A stretch of DNA of 55,086 nt, taken from positions 1-55,086 of the forward strand of contig DATJPE010000068.1 in the NCBI GenBank assembly GCA_035506535.1, written 5' to 3'. The translations under genes were made by a program, and so were the position numbers. Source of the stretch: Actinomycetes bacterium. GTDB taxonomy: Bacteria; Actinomycetota; Actinomycetes; DATJPE01. The notes under the pieces were generated by a model. The model did no database searches and was not told the origin of the DNA. It worked only from the letters and a program-made list of their open reading frames with translations. Below, in pieces: positions 14,624-22,778 of the stretch (its first letter is position 1; each line of letters opens with the position of its first letter).

Positions 14624-16642
14624 TCAGCTGCCCAGGGCTCGGAACACCTCGAGCTCCTCGACCGAGACGGCGGTGGAGCACCACGACGACGTCGAGGACA
14701 ACCGCACCCAGCGAGCGTTGACCGTCGGGAAGACCACCTGGCCCGGGCCCTCGGTGTTGGGGAGGTCGACCGAGGCGACGGTCGTGTAGGAGCTGCCGGT
14801 CGTGCTCACGAGGACGTTGGTGTGGTGCGGCCCGCAGCCCGCCCGCGAGAACACCCGCACGGTGTCGACCGGGGTGCTCGCCCCGAGGTCGACGAGCAGG
14901 CTCTGGGGGGCGCTGGTCGTCGGCGCGCTCGCCGAGGACCACCACGTCGCCGAGCTGCCGTCGGTCGCCGCCGTCGCAGGGTGGCCGGACGCGGTCATCG
15001 AGCCGGCCGTCGGGTGCGCCCGAGCGAGGTCGACGCGCGGTGCGAACCGGTCGTACACCGCGAACTCCTGGATGCTCACCCAGTCGGTGCTCACCCCGTA
15101 GACCCCGGTCACGGTCAGCCGGACGTAGCGCGCGCTCACCGTCGTGGCGAAGTCGTCGAGGCGGACCCCCGTCGCGGTGTTCGTCGTCCGGTCGACGACG
15201 GTGGTCCACGTCTTGTTGTCCGTGGACGTCTGCACGCGGTAGCGATAGGCCCGGTCCTGATAGGGGACGAGCATCGAGTTGCTCAGGCGGTACGTCGACC
15301 CGAGGTCGATCGTCACCGACTGCGGGAAGGTCTCCGCCGACCACCGCGTCGTGACGTTGCCGTCGTCGACGTGGGTGGCCTCGTTGCCGGTCTGCTGGGC
15401 CGTCGCGGTGACCGGGCGGCCGGTCGAGGGGCTGCTCGTCAGGCCGGCGACCGCGCTGCCGGCCATCAGGAACGCCCCGACGCAGAACGGCTGGGAGTCG
15501 GTGTTGACCGTGCCCGACGAGGTCGACGTCGGCGCCGTGCGCGGGGCGGTGCCCGTATAGGACGCGCCCGGTCCGGAGGCCGCGGCCTGGCAGTCGGTCA
15601 CGAACCCGCTGGGCTGCAGGGCGATCGAGGTCAGCCCCTGCCACGCCTTCGCGACGACCGGCAGGTACGTCGGCGCGTCCAAGATGCCCGCCCTGATGCC
15701 GTACGCGAGCGCGTAGGTGATCAGCGCCGTACCACTCGTCTCCGGCGTCGGGAACAGCGCCGCGTCCTCGAGGCTGGAGCGCCACATGCCGTCGCTGCCC
15801 TGCAGCGGGCGCAGGTGGGCGGCCATCGTCTGGAGCATCGAGGAGTACATGGCGCGATGCGGGTCGTTCGCGGGCAGCGCCTCGAGGACGTTCGCCATGG
15901 CGGCGATCACCCAGCCGTTGCCCCGCGACCAGAAGACGAGCTTGCCGTTGGCGTCCTTCGCCCCGATGAACGTGCAGTCGCGGTACCAGAGGCCCTGCGA
16001 GGCGTCGTACAGGCCCGGCTGCGCCACGGTGCGCCCGCTGCAGCGGCTGCTCGTGCCGCCCGAGTCACGGGCCCAGGTGTAGAAGGCGTCCATCTTGGCC
16101 AGGTAGGCGCTGTTGCCGGTGCGGACCGCCCACCGCGGGAAGTCCGGCAGCCCCATGAACAACGCGTCGATCCAGTCGTAGCGCGACACCGGCAGGTTCG
16201 TGAGATCCGCGGCCATGGTCGCGTCGGCGGCCGTCAGCGAGGCGGCCGAGTTGATCGCGTGCAGGTCGTAGTACGTCTCGGCCGCCTTGATCGAGTTCGG
16301 GTCGATCTCGTAGACGTTCGTCGAGATGCCCCACGCGTTCGACGTACCCCAGGCCATGCCGTCGGACAGGTAGCGCGAGTCGCCGGACGCGCGGTAGAGC
16401 GCCTGAACGCCCTGGAAGTACGTCGCCCACGACCACCCGTTCTTGGGCGTCAGCGTCGTGGTGGCGTACGTCCCCCGGTAGTAGTCGGCAGCCCGCATCG
16501 TCGCCGCGAGGACCTGGGAGTGACGGGGCAGGTCGACGGTGGCCGACACGGCGGCCGCCGAGGCCGCGGGTGCTGCGAACGGGGCCACGAGCGCCGCGGC
16601 GGCCAGCACGACGAGCCCTGCATGCAAGCGTCGGACAGCCAT
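14624..16642 (-). CDS. Secreted GH88/GH105-like glycoside hydrolase with two discoidin (F5/8C) modules
   Basis: A 672-residue exported protein. A Sec signal (LVVLAAAALVAPFAAPAASA) ends near residue 30. Residues about 45-380 form an alpha/alpha-barrel like unsaturated rhamnogalacturonyl or glucuronyl hydrolases: SRYDWIDALFMGLP with the candidate catalytic Asp, FWSRGNGWV (about 233-241) and SGTALITYALAYGIR. These enzymes hydrate the unsaturated uronic acid left by polysaccharide lyases. Two discoidin/CBM32-like sandwiches follow (about 395-530 and 535-672), each with VTIDLG or LLVDLG and a YVRL or WVRL end. The substrate is probably a plant or microbial polyuronide; no lyase is nearby. ATG 16642 has a GGGGGTG ribosome site. 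It is convergent with ileS, 7 bp apart. Confidence 0.85.
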   Translation of the reverse strand: MAVRRLHAGLVVLAAAALVAPFAAPAASAAAVSATVDLPRHSQVLAATMRAADYYRGTYATTTLTPKNGWSWATYFQGVQALYRASGDSRYLSDGMAWGTSNAWGISTNVYEIDPNSIKAAETYYDLHAINSAASLTAADATMAADLTNLPVSRYDWIDALFMGLPDFPRWAVRTGNSAYLAKMDAFYTWARDSGGTSSRCSGRTVAQPGLYDASQGLWYRDCTFIGAKDANGKLVFWSRGNGWVIAAMANVLEALPANDPHRAMYSSMLQTMAAHLRPLQGSDGMWRSSLEDAALFPTPETSGTALITYALAYGIRAGILDAPTYLPVVAKAWQGLTSIALQPSGFVTDCQAAASGPGASYTGTAPRTAPTSTSSGTVNTDSQPFCVGAFLMAGSAVAGLTSSPSTGRPVTATAQQTGNEATHVDDGNVTTRWSAETFPQSVTIDLGSTYRLSNSMLVPYQDRAYRYRVQTSTDNKTWTTVVDRTTNTATGVRLDDFATTVSARYVRLTVTGVYGVSTDWVSIQEFAVYDRFAPRVDLARAHPTAGSMTASGHPATAATDGSSATWWSSASAPTTSAPQSLLVDLGASTPVDTVRVFSRAGCGPHHTNVLVSTTGSSYTTVASVDLPNTEGPGQVVFPTVNARWVRLSSTSSWCSTAVSVEELEVFRALGS

Positions 16643-16800
16643 GGGGCACCCCCTTCGCGCAGGCTACGCGCGCGCCGCCGAGGCGCCCAGGGACCAAGGG
16701 CCCGGGGTCGATTCAAGTTCGGCATTCGCGCTGCCGAAACGGGAGGAAGGTCGGAGGATCCGGACGCCCCCGGGATCCACGGCCACCAGTGGAGGACCGC

Positions 16801-17268
16801 ATGTCGATCAACACCATGCCCCTCGGCGGGCCGAGCCTTGCTGGGCTCACGCTCAAGGCGCACGCCGTGGCCGTCCCCGCGCTGTCCAGCCACGTCCGTC
16901 CTGCTCTGGTGCTGGCCGAGCAGGACGCGCGACGGCTGCTGGACGCCGCTCGCTCCCACGAGGTCACCCGTGGCGGGCTCTTCGCCTGCTCCCCCGCAGG
17001 CGTCCAGGTCTGGGACCGCCCCTGGACCGCTCCCGACTCACCGGGCGACGCCGTCCATCTCGGGTCGGTCGACTGGAGCTACGACACCCCGGTCAAGCAC
17101 TACGTGACGATCTACCGCGCGATGGTGACCGCCGCCGGCGTCGAGCGTGGCGTCACGACCGAGACCGTGCTCAAGGCCGTGCTCGACCTGACCGGGATCC
17201 CCCTCGATGGCGCGCGGATCACGATGGCGATCCCGCCGCCGCGCGACCCCTTCCGCCGTACCGCCTGA
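16801..17268 (+). CDS. Hypothetical protein, 155 residues
   Basis: No family is recognised. The ATG at 16801 has a strong ribosome site (GGAGGA). The protein has no signal peptide or membrane segment and looks like a compact soluble alpha/beta domain. Visible features are an internal DWSYDTPVKHYVTIYRAMVT segment with several aromatic residues and a C-terminal half ending in PPPRDPFRRTA. It stands alone between the divergent hydrolase gene and the convergent divIVA gene and is followed by a hairpin at 17303. The reading frame extends upstream, but the ribosome site decides the start. Confidence 0.6.
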   Translation: MSINTMPLGGPSLAGLTLKAHAVAVPALSSHVRPALVLAEQDARRLLDAARSHEVTRGGLFACSPAGVQVWDRPWTAPDSPGDAVHLGSVDWSYDTPVKHYVTIYRAMVTAAGVERGVTTETVLKAVLDLTGIPLDGARITMAIPPPRDPFRRTA

Positions 17269-17302
17269 CACCCGGCCGGCTCAAGCCCCTCCACCGCTGG
17301 AC

Positions 17303-17341
17303 CACTGTCGGGACCCCGGCCTGCCCCGGGTCCCGACAGTG
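17303..17341 (+). terminator. Terminator-like hairpin after the 155-residue hypothetical gene
   Basis: CACTGTCGGGACCC (17303-17316) pairs perfectly with GGGTCCCGACAGTG (17328-17341) across an 11-nt loop. There is no T-run. It lies 35 bp after the stop codon of the plus-strand gene and may act in both directions between convergent genes. Confidence 0.75.
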
Positions 17342-17363
17342 TCGGCTGCCACCTCAATCCATG

Positions 17364-17429
17364 CCCACCTGTGGCGGCCAGTACGTCACTCCCCGCCCCC
17401 CGAGTGACGGACAACCCGCCACATGTGGG
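17364..17429 (-). terminator. Nested hairpin downstream of divIVA
   Basis: Outer arms 17364-17377 and 17416-17429 match over 14 bp with one mismatch; inner arms 17384-17391 and 17402-17409 match over 8 bp. It begins 12 bp after the divIVA stop and probably ends the dcw transcript, again without a T-run. Confidence 0.65.
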
Positions 17430-17441
17430 AGGTGGGTGGGT

Positions 17442-18329
17442 TCAGTCGGCCTGGGCCGGCGGTCCGGACGGGGCGTCCGGGACCGGGGCCGGCGCGGGAG
17501 CGGGCGCGAACGGGCGGGGCTGGGGCACCGGCTGCGCGGGCGGCGCGACCTGGACGCCGGGCTGGGCCGGGGGCGCGGAAGGCGCCTGGACCGGCGGCGC
17601 GGAAGGCGCCTGAACCGGCGGCGCGGACGGCGGCTGAGCCTGGGGGGCCGACGGCGGCGAAGCCGGGGGGGCCGACGGGGCCTGGGTGGACGGTGCCGGC
17701 GCGGACGGCGGCGGGGCAGGGGGCGCGGGAGGTGGCGCGCTGGGTGGGGTCGCCGACGGCGGGGTCGAGGGCGCCGGCGCGGTCTGCGTGGCGACCGACG
17801 GCGGGATGGGCGGGGCGGCCGTGCCGCGCGAGTCCAGCTCGCGCAGCTGGCCCTCGAGGTAGCTGCGCAGGCGAGTCCGGTACTCGCGCTCGAAGGCGCG
17901 CAGCTCGTCCACCTTGGCCTGCAGGACGCTGCGCTGGGCCTCCAGGTCCGCCGTGAGCCGGGCCTGCTCCCCCCGGGCCTCGTCGAGGATGCGCTGCGCC
18001 TCGACCTTGGCCAGGTTCACGTGCTCGTCGGCGGTCTTCTGGGCCAGCTCGAGCATGCGGACGGCGGCGTCGGTCGGGGGCGGCCCGGCGGGAGCCGCGA
18101 CCGGGGGCGCCATGGGCGCCGGCGCGGGCGCCTCCGGGGCCGGGGCGGGGGCCGCCACCGCGCCCGGACGCGCCGCGGCCGTGCGCAGCTCCTCGTTGTC
18201 CCGCAGGAGCCGGCCGAGCTCCCCCTCGACCTCGTCGAGGAAGGCGTCGACCTCGTCCATCTTGTAGCCCTGGGTGAGCCGGACGACCGTGAACTGCTTG
18301 GCGGCGACGTCCGCAGGAGTGAGAGGCAT
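17442..18329 (-). CDS. divIVA: DivIVA (Wag31-type) polar growth and division protein
   Basis: A 295-residue peripheral membrane-curvature protein that marks poles and septa and directs peptidoglycan synthesis in actinobacteria. The N-terminal DivIVA domain is clear (GYKMDEVDAFLDEVEGELG, about residues 21-39), followed by a Pro/Ala linker (about 53-85) and a coiled coil at about 86-170 (RMLELAQKTADEHVNLAKVE). The last 125 residues are low-complexity Pro/Ala/Ser/Gln with repeated APSAPPVQ units, encoded by 24-bp tandem repeats around 17580-17630. ATG 18329 follows GGAG. It is the last gene of the dcw run; TAGGCT at 18371-18376 (minus strand) may give it its own promoter. Confidence 0.96.
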   Translation of the reverse strand: MPLTPADVAAKQFTVVRLTQGYKMDEVDAFLDEVEGELGRLLRDNEELRTAAARPGAVAAPAPAPEAPAPAPMAPPVAAPAGPPPTDAAVRMLELAQKTADEHVNLAKVEAQRILDEARGEQARLTADLEAQRSVLQAKVDELRAFEREYRTRLRSYLEGQLRELDSRGTAAPPIPPSVATQTAPAPSTPPSATPPSAPPPAPPAPPPSAPAPSTQAPSAPPASPPSAPQAQPPSAPPVQAPSAPPVQAPSAPPAQPGVQVAPPAQPVPQPRPFAPAPAPAPVPDAPSGPPAQAD

Positions 18330-18370
18330 GGCGCGTGCTCCAGAGGGTCGGGAGGGGCTTCCGGGCGCAA

Positions 18371-18376
18371 AGCCTA
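18371..18376 (-). promoter_or_regulatory. Possible -10 element (TAGGCT) upstream of divIVA
   Basis: TAGGCT on the minus strand, 41 bp before the divIVA start codon in the 76-bp gap after yggT. A -35 is not convincing. Confidence 0.3.
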
Positions 18377-18405
18377 CTGAACGTCACCCTGCGATCGACG
18401 GGATG

Positions 18406-18705
18406 TCACACACTCATGAGGGTTCCCGCGATGATCCCGATCACCACGATCTGCACGAACAGCAGCAGGATCAGCATCGAGAGGTCGAGCACGACCCCCC
18501 CGAGGCGCAGCGGCGGGACGATGCGCCGCACGAACTTCACGGCCGGATCGGTGACCGTGTACGTCACCTCGACAACGATGAGCATGATCCCGCGGGGGGT
18601 GTAGTCCCGCGCGAACATGAACACCCAGTCCATGACGAAGCGGAAGAGCAGGAAGAGGAAGAAGATCCAGCCGACGTAGCTGATGATCTCGCCGAGCAGC
18701 CTCAC
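18406..18705 (-). CDS. yggT: YggT-family membrane protein
   Basis: A 99-residue protein with two hydrophobic hairpins (about residues 5-25 and 70-95) and the family pattern VTDPAVKFVRRIVPPLRLGGVVLD between them. YggT proteins sit in the inner membrane between sepF and divIVA in most actinobacteria; a role in division or in osmotic and cell-envelope homeostasis is suggested but not settled. It starts 19 bp after the sepF stop and is likely cotranscribed. Confidence 0.92.
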   Translation of the reverse strand: MRLLGEIISYVGWIFFLFLLFRFVMDWVFMFARDYTPRGIMLIVVEVTYTVTDPAVKFVRRIVPPLRLGGVVLDLSMLILLLFVQIVVIGIIAGTLMSV

Positions 18706-18724
18706 CGACCGCGCACCTGTGGGC

Positions 18725-19228
18725 TCACGACTGGTTGAAGAAACCGCCCTCGGCGAGGCGCGCCTTCTCCTCGGCCGTCACGGTGACGTTGGCCGGGGAC
18801 AGCAGGAACACCTTGGCCGTGACCCGCTCGATGGTCCCGTGCAGGCCGAACACCAGGCCCGCCGCGAAGTCGACCAGCCGCTTGGCGTCGGTGTCGTCCA
18901 TGTCGGTGAGGTTCATGATCACCGGCGTGCCGTCGCGGTAGTACTCCCCGACCGTACGGGCGTCGTTGTAGTTGCGCGGGTGCAGCGTCGTGATGCGGTA
19001 GGAGTCGACGACGTCGCGCCCCTCCGGGCGCGGGGCGCGCGAGGCGGGGGCGGGCGCCGGCCGCGCAGCGACGTAGGGCTTGTCCTCGCGCACGGGAGTC
19101 AGGGTGCGGGTGGGACGGGTCTCGTGGGCCTCGTGGACGTCCTCGTCATAGCCGTCGTCGTAGACGTCGGCGGCCTCGTCCTCGACGAGTCCGAGGTACA
19201 CGCCCATCTTGCGCATCGCGCCGGCCAT
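18725..19228 (-). CDS. sepF: SepF cell-division protein
   Basis: A 167-residue membrane anchor for FtsZ. The N-terminal amphipathic segment ([14 protein letters not shown]) should bind the membrane, an acidic then Pro/Ala-rich linker follows, and the C-terminal 85 residues are the SepF core ([20 protein letters not shown], residues about 97-116) that forms dimers and binds the FtsZ tail. Actinobacteria lack FtsA, so SepF is the main FtsZ anchor. ATG 19228 has AAAGGG upstream; an ATG four codons later is a weaker alternative. Confidence 0.96.
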   Translation of the reverse strand: MAGAMRKMGVYLGLVEDEAADVYDDGYDEDVHEAHETRPTRTLTPVREDKPYVAARPAPAPASRAPRPEGRDVVDSYRITTLHPRNYNDARTVGEYYRDGTPVIMNLTDMDDTDAKRLVDFAAGLVFGLHGTIERVTAKVFLLSPANVTVTAEEKARLAEGGFFNQS

Positions 19229-19274
19229 GGTGACCCTTTCGACCTGCTCTGGCGAGCCGTTACCGCGGTCGAGA

Positions 19275-19976
19275 CTACCCGAGCGCGGGCCGGGGCCCGA
19301 GAAGCGCCGTCCCGATCCGCAGGTGTGTCGCACCCGCCCGGACCGCCTGCTCCAGGTCGCCCGACATCCCTGCCGAGCGCCAGGTCGCGGCGGGATGAGT
19401 CCGCAGCAGGTGCTCGTGCACCTCGGCCAGCCGGGCGAAGGCCGCCGCCGGGTCCGCCCCCAGCGGCGCGACGGCCATCACCCCGCGCAGCCGCAGCCGC
19501 TCGCTGCCGGCGACGGCGGCGGCGAGGGCGGGTACGTCGGCCGCCGAGGCCCCGCCGCGCCCCTCGACGTCCTCGAGCCCGACCTGGACGAGCACGTCGA
19601 GGTCGCGCCCCGCGCGAGCCGCCCCGTGCTCCAGCGCGGCCACCAGGCGCATCCGGTCGACCGACTGCACGACGTGGGCGTAGCGGGCCACGGACGCCGC
19701 CTTGTTGGCCTGCAGCTGCCCGACGAAGTGCCAGGTGAGGTCGAGGTCGGCCAGCGCGGCGGCCTTCGGGGCCGCCTCCTGGTCGCGGTTCTCGCCGACG
19801 TCGCGGACACCGAGCGCGGCGAGACGGCGGACGTCCTCGGCCGGCCAGGTCTTGGTGATGGCGACCAGGGTCAGCTCCGCCGGGTCACGTCCGGCATCGG
19901 CGCAGGCCCGGGCGATCCGCTCCCGTACGTCGGCCAGGTTGGCGGCGAGCTCGTCCCGCCGGGCGTCCTCGCTCAT
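19275..19976 (-). CDS. yggS: YggS/PLPBP pyridoxal-phosphate homeostasis protein
   Basis: A 233-residue fold-type III PLP-binding protein that buffers pyridoxal phosphate and influences amino-acid metabolism. The PLP lysine lies in [13 protein letters not shown] (about residue 37). The YggS signatures [28 protein letters not shown] and [20 protein letters not shown] are present. The ATG overlaps the pgeF stop by 4 bp (ATGA), so translation is coupled. Confidence 0.96.
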   Translation of the reverse strand: MSEDARRDELAANLADVRERIARACADAGRDPAELTLVAITKTWPAEDVRRLAALGVRDVGENRDQEAAPKAAALADLDLTWHFVGQLQANKAASVARYAHVVQSVDRMRLVAALEHGAARAGRDLDVLVQVGLEDVEGRGGASAADVPALAAAVAGSERLRLRGVMAVAPLGADPAAAFARLAEVHEHLLRTHPAATWRSAGMSGDLEQAVRAGATHLRIGTALLGPRPALG

Positions 19977-20635
19977 GGCGCCCGCCACACGAGGCCGGCG
20001 AAGCGGCCGGTGTCCTTGTCGCGGCGATAGGAGAAGTACCGCTCGTCCTCCAGCGTGCACACCGGGCTGACCTCGACCGACGCGACCCGGCCGGCGAGGT
20101 GCGCGGCGAGACCGGCCCGCAGGTCCAGCGACGGCGTCCCCCACCGGGTGGTGGCGGCGCTGCCCGGGACGGCGGCGTCCACCGCGTCGCGCAGGTCCGC
20201 GGGGACCTCGTAGCAGCCGCCGCAGATGGCCGGGCCGAGCCGTACGTCGACCCGCGCGGGGTCTGCACCGAGCCCGGCCATCGCGTCCAGGGCCGCGTCG
20301 ACGACGCCGAGCCGTACGCCCTCCCGCCCGGCGTGCGCCACCCCCACGACCCCGGCGGCGGGGTCGGCCAGCAGGACCGGCACGCAGTCGGCGACGAGGA
20401 CGGCGAGGGCCAGCCCCGGGCGGTCGGTGACGAGCGCGTCGACCTCCGGGGCGGCGGCGGGCACCTCGCGCACGACGGCGACGCCGCGCCCGTGCACCTG
20501 GCGCATGAAGGCCAGCGCCGCGGCGTCGATGGAGCCGAGCAGCGCGGCGCGGTTGGCCGCGACGTTGCGCGGGTCATCGCCGACGTGCTCGGCGAGGTTG
20601 CCGTCGGAGGCGTCGGTGAACCGGTACCCGCTCAC
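19973..20635 (-). CDS. pgeF: PgeF/YfiH-family peptidoglycan editing or purine nucleoside phosphorylase-type protein
   Basis: About 220 residues, multicopper oxidase-like fold of the YfiH/LACC1 family. The metal-type ligands are in MRQVHG, ADCVPVLLA and GVAHAGREG, and the family end GPAICGGCYEV is clear. Members have been reported to remove L-Ser-containing mistakes from peptidoglycan precursors (PgeF) or to phosphorolyse adenosine; which applies is not visible. Two starts are possible: GTG at 20635, chosen here, or TTG at 20644, 9 bp after ftsZ; neither has a strong ribosome site. Confidence 0.9.
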   Translation of the reverse strand: MSGYRFTDASDGNLAEHVGDDPRNVAANRAALLGSIDAAALAFMRQVHGRGVAVVREVPAAAPEVDALVTDRPGLALAVLVADCVPVLLADPAAGVVGVAHAGREGVRLGVVDAALDAMAGLGADPARVDVRLGPAICGGCYEVPADLRDAVDAAVPGSAATTRWGTPSLDLRAGLAAHLAGRVASVEVSPVCTLEDERYFSYRRDKDTGRFAGLVWRAP

Positions 20636-20653
20636 CCGGCTCAACGCTGTCAG

Positions 20654-21844
20654 CTACTTGAGGAAGTCGGGCACGTCCAGGTCGTCCTCGGCGCCGGCCG
20701 TGTCGTCGAAGACGATCGGGCGGCGCACCCGGGCCGGCTCGCTCGGCAGCTGGACGGTGCGCTCCGGCTGCCCCGTCTCCTCGCCCGCTTCCCCGGCGGG
20801 CGAGGCCGGCGGCTCGGTGGCCGGGGCCGGCGACAGCGCCGGCGCCGGGACCGGCAGGTCCTCGTCGGAGCGCAGCGGCTTGGTACGCGCCTTCGGCTCC
20901 CCGCCGTCGAACCCCGCGGCGATGACCGTCACCCGGACCTCATCGCCCAACGCGTCGTCGATGACCGCACCGAAGATGATGTTCGCCTCGGGGTGCGCCG
21001 CCTGCTGGACCAGGCCGGCGGCCTCGTGGATCTCGAAGAGGCCGAGGTCGGAGCCGCCGGAGATCGACAGCAGCACGCCGCGCGCTCCCTCGATGGAGGC
21101 CTCGAGCAGCGGGCTGGACACGGCCATCTCGGCGGCGGCCGCGGAGCGGCCCTCGCCGCGGGCGTGGCCGATGCCCATGAGCGCCGAGCCCGCGCCGCTC
21201 ATGATCGACTTCACGTCGGCGAAGTCGAGGTTGATCAGCCCCGCGGTCGTGATGAGGTCGGTGATGCCCTGCACACCCGAGAGCAGGACCTGGTCGGCGG
21301 AGCGGAAGGCGTCGAGCGCGCTCACGTTGCGGTCGCTGATCGACAGCAGGCGGTCGTTGGGGATGACGATGAGCGTGTCGACCTCGGCCCGCAGGTCCTC
21401 GATGCCGGACTCGGCCTGGGTCTGGCGGCGGCGTCCCTCGAAGGAGAAGGGTCGAGTGACGACGCCGACGGTCAGGGCGCCCAGCTCTCGGGCGATGCGC
21501 GCGACGACCGGCGCGCCCCCGGTGCCGGTCCCGCCACCCTCGCCGGCGGTGACGAAGACCATGTCGGCCCCCTTGAGGACCTCCTCGATCTCATCGGCGT
21601 GGTCCTCGGCGGCGCGCCGGCCGATCTCGGGGTCGGCCCCGGCCCCGAGACCGCGGGTCAGGTCGCGGCCGACGTCGAGCTTGACGTCGGCGTCGCTCAT
21701 GAGCAGCGCCTGGGCGTCGGTGTTCACCGCGATGAACTCCACGCCGCGCAGGCCCACCTCGATCATCCGGTTCACCGCGTTGACGCCGCCTCCGCCGATC
21801 CCGACGACCTTGATGACCGCGATGTAGTTCTGCGGAGCTGCCAT
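20654..21844 (-). CDS. ftsZ: Cell-division GTPase FtsZ
   Basis: A 396-residue tubulin-like GTPase that forms the Z-ring. The GTP signature [12 protein letters not shown] is at about residues 100-111, the T7 synergy loop [11 protein letters not shown] near 201-211, and the first loop [13 protein letters not shown] near 15-27. After the globular core (about 315 residues) a Pro/Ala/Glu linker leads to the conserved C-terminal peptide [10 protein letters not shown] that binds SepF and other partners. ATG 21844 has a GGAGG ribosome site. It is preceded by a 199-bp leader region with its own promoter signals, so it need not depend on read-through from ftsQ. Confidence 0.98.
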   Translation of the reverse strand: MAAPQNYIAVIKVVGIGGGGVNAVNRMIEVGLRGVEFIAVNTDAQALLMSDADVKLDVGRDLTRGLGAGADPEIGRRAAEDHADEIEEVLKGADMVFVTAGEGGGTGTGGAPVVARIARELGALTVGVVTRPFSFEGRRRQTQAESGIEDLRAEVDTLIVIPNDRLLSISDRNVSALDAFRSADQVLLSGVQGITDLITTAGLINLDFADVKSIMSGAGSALMGIGHARGEGRSAAAAEMAVSSPLLEASIEGARGVLLSISGGSDLGLFEIHEAAGLVQQAAHPEANIIFGAVIDDALGDEVRVTVIAAGFDGGEPKARTKPLRSDEDLPVPAPALSPAPATEPPASPAGEAGEETGQPERTVQLPSEPARVRRPIVFDDTAGAEDDLDVPDFLK

Positions 21845-21865
21845 CCCACGCCTCCGAACAGCCTC

Positions 21866-21908
21866 ACCCTCAGGTTGAGGGTAATAGTTATGTCATGTTG
21901 AGGGTTAG
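21866..21908 (-). promoter_or_regulatory. Repeats and hairpin in the ftsZ 5' leader
   Basis: TTGAGGGT occurs at 21875-21882 and 21899-21906 (direct repeat, 24 bp apart), and ACCCTCA (21866-21872) with TGAGGGT (21876-21882) forms a 7-bp dyad. On the minus strand these lie just after the predicted transcript start and 22 bp before the ftsZ start codon. They could bind a regulator or fold in the RNA. Confidence 0.55.
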
Positions 21909-21913
21909 GGAGG

Positions 21914-21943
21914 ACCGTAGGGGACTCGGGGCGCGAGAGGCAA
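21914..21943 (-). promoter_or_regulatory. ftsZ: Predicted ftsZ promoter
   Basis: On the minus strand, TTGCCT (21938-21943) and TACGGT (21914-21919) are separated by 18 bp, predicting a start near 21907 and a leader of about 63 nt. Confidence 0.5.
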
Positions 21944-22043
21944 GTTCCCGGGCCACCTTGGGCGGCCAGGAACCATGCTGCACACCCGATCTGGGCCGCA
22001 TCTGTGACGAATCAGACGAATCAGACGCTCGACCGGTGCGGTG

Positions 22044-22778
22044 TCACGGCGTGACGGTCGGTGCCGTCGGCGCGCTGACGTCGAAGGTCCTCGCACTCGG
22101 GTGCAGCCGCTGCAGCGCCGCAAGGACCCGCGCCTTGAGCGCGACGTCGCTCGGACCGCCCCAGAACACGGTGGCGCCGCTCTTGAGGTCCAGGCGCATG
22201 TCGGTGGGGTCGAACACCGCGATCTGGGTGGTCGTGCGCAGCAGCGGGACGGGGAGGGTCTGCGCCACGCTCAGTGCCGCGCTCACCTCCTGCGGGGTCG
22301 CGTCGGTCATGTCCAGGCCGACGTGCGGATAGGGCGCCCCCGGCGAGGCGTTCGCGAAGTCGACCCCCGAGGCGTCGATGAGCCGCGGCTGACCGGCGCG
22401 CATGACGACGGCGACCGGCACCCGGTCGGTGACGACGATGCGCACGGTGTGCGGCCAGGACTGGCGCACGTCGACGTCGGCGACGGTCGGCAGCTGCGCC
22501 ACCCGGTGCGCGATCGCGCGCAGCCGCACCTTCAGCAGCGGCCGCCCGAGTGGGACCCGCGCGACCTGGCGGACCTCGGCCGCGCTGGTGCGCTTGCCGG
22601 TGACCACCTCGACGGAGCTGACGGAGAAGTAGCGCGACCAGCCCACGGCCCACACCGCGACGAGCACGACGGCGAGCACGAGCACGATGACGCTGCGCCG
22701 GACCCGTCGCCGGCGGCGCTCGCGCCGGGCTCGCTCGCTCGAGCGCTGCACGAAGGGACGTACGTCGGTCGCGGTCAT
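22044..22778 (-). CDS. ftsQ: Cell-division protein FtsQ
   Basis: A 244-residue single-pass division protein of the FtsQ/DivIB family. The N-terminus is very basic (RARRERRRRRVRRS), followed by one membrane helix (about 29-48) and the outer POTRA domain (YFSVSSVEVVTGKRTSAAEV) and beta domain. It recruits FtsL and FtsB/DivIC and regulates septal peptidoglycan synthesis. ATG 22778 overlaps the murC stop by ATGA. Sequence after the stop has a 9-bp tandem repeat GACGAATCA at 22006-22023. Confidence 0.92.
   Translation of the reverse strand: MTATDVRPFVQRSSERARRERRRRRVRRSVIVLVLAVVLVAVWAVGWSRYFSVSSVEVVTGKRTSAAEVRQVARVPLGRPLLKVRLRAIAHRVAQLPTVADVDVRQSWPHTVRIVVTDRVPVAVVMRAGQPRLIDASGVDFANASPGAPYPHVGLDMTDATPQEVSAALSVAQTLPVPLLRTTTQIAVFDPTDMRLDLKSGATVFWGGPSDVALKARVLAALQRLHPSARTFDVSAPTAPTVTP

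Noticed and set aside
17580-17630. 24-bp repeats in divIVA as a mobile or regulatory element
   Set aside because: They encode in-frame Pro/Ala/Ser/Gln repeats of the disordered DivIVA tail and need no other explanation.
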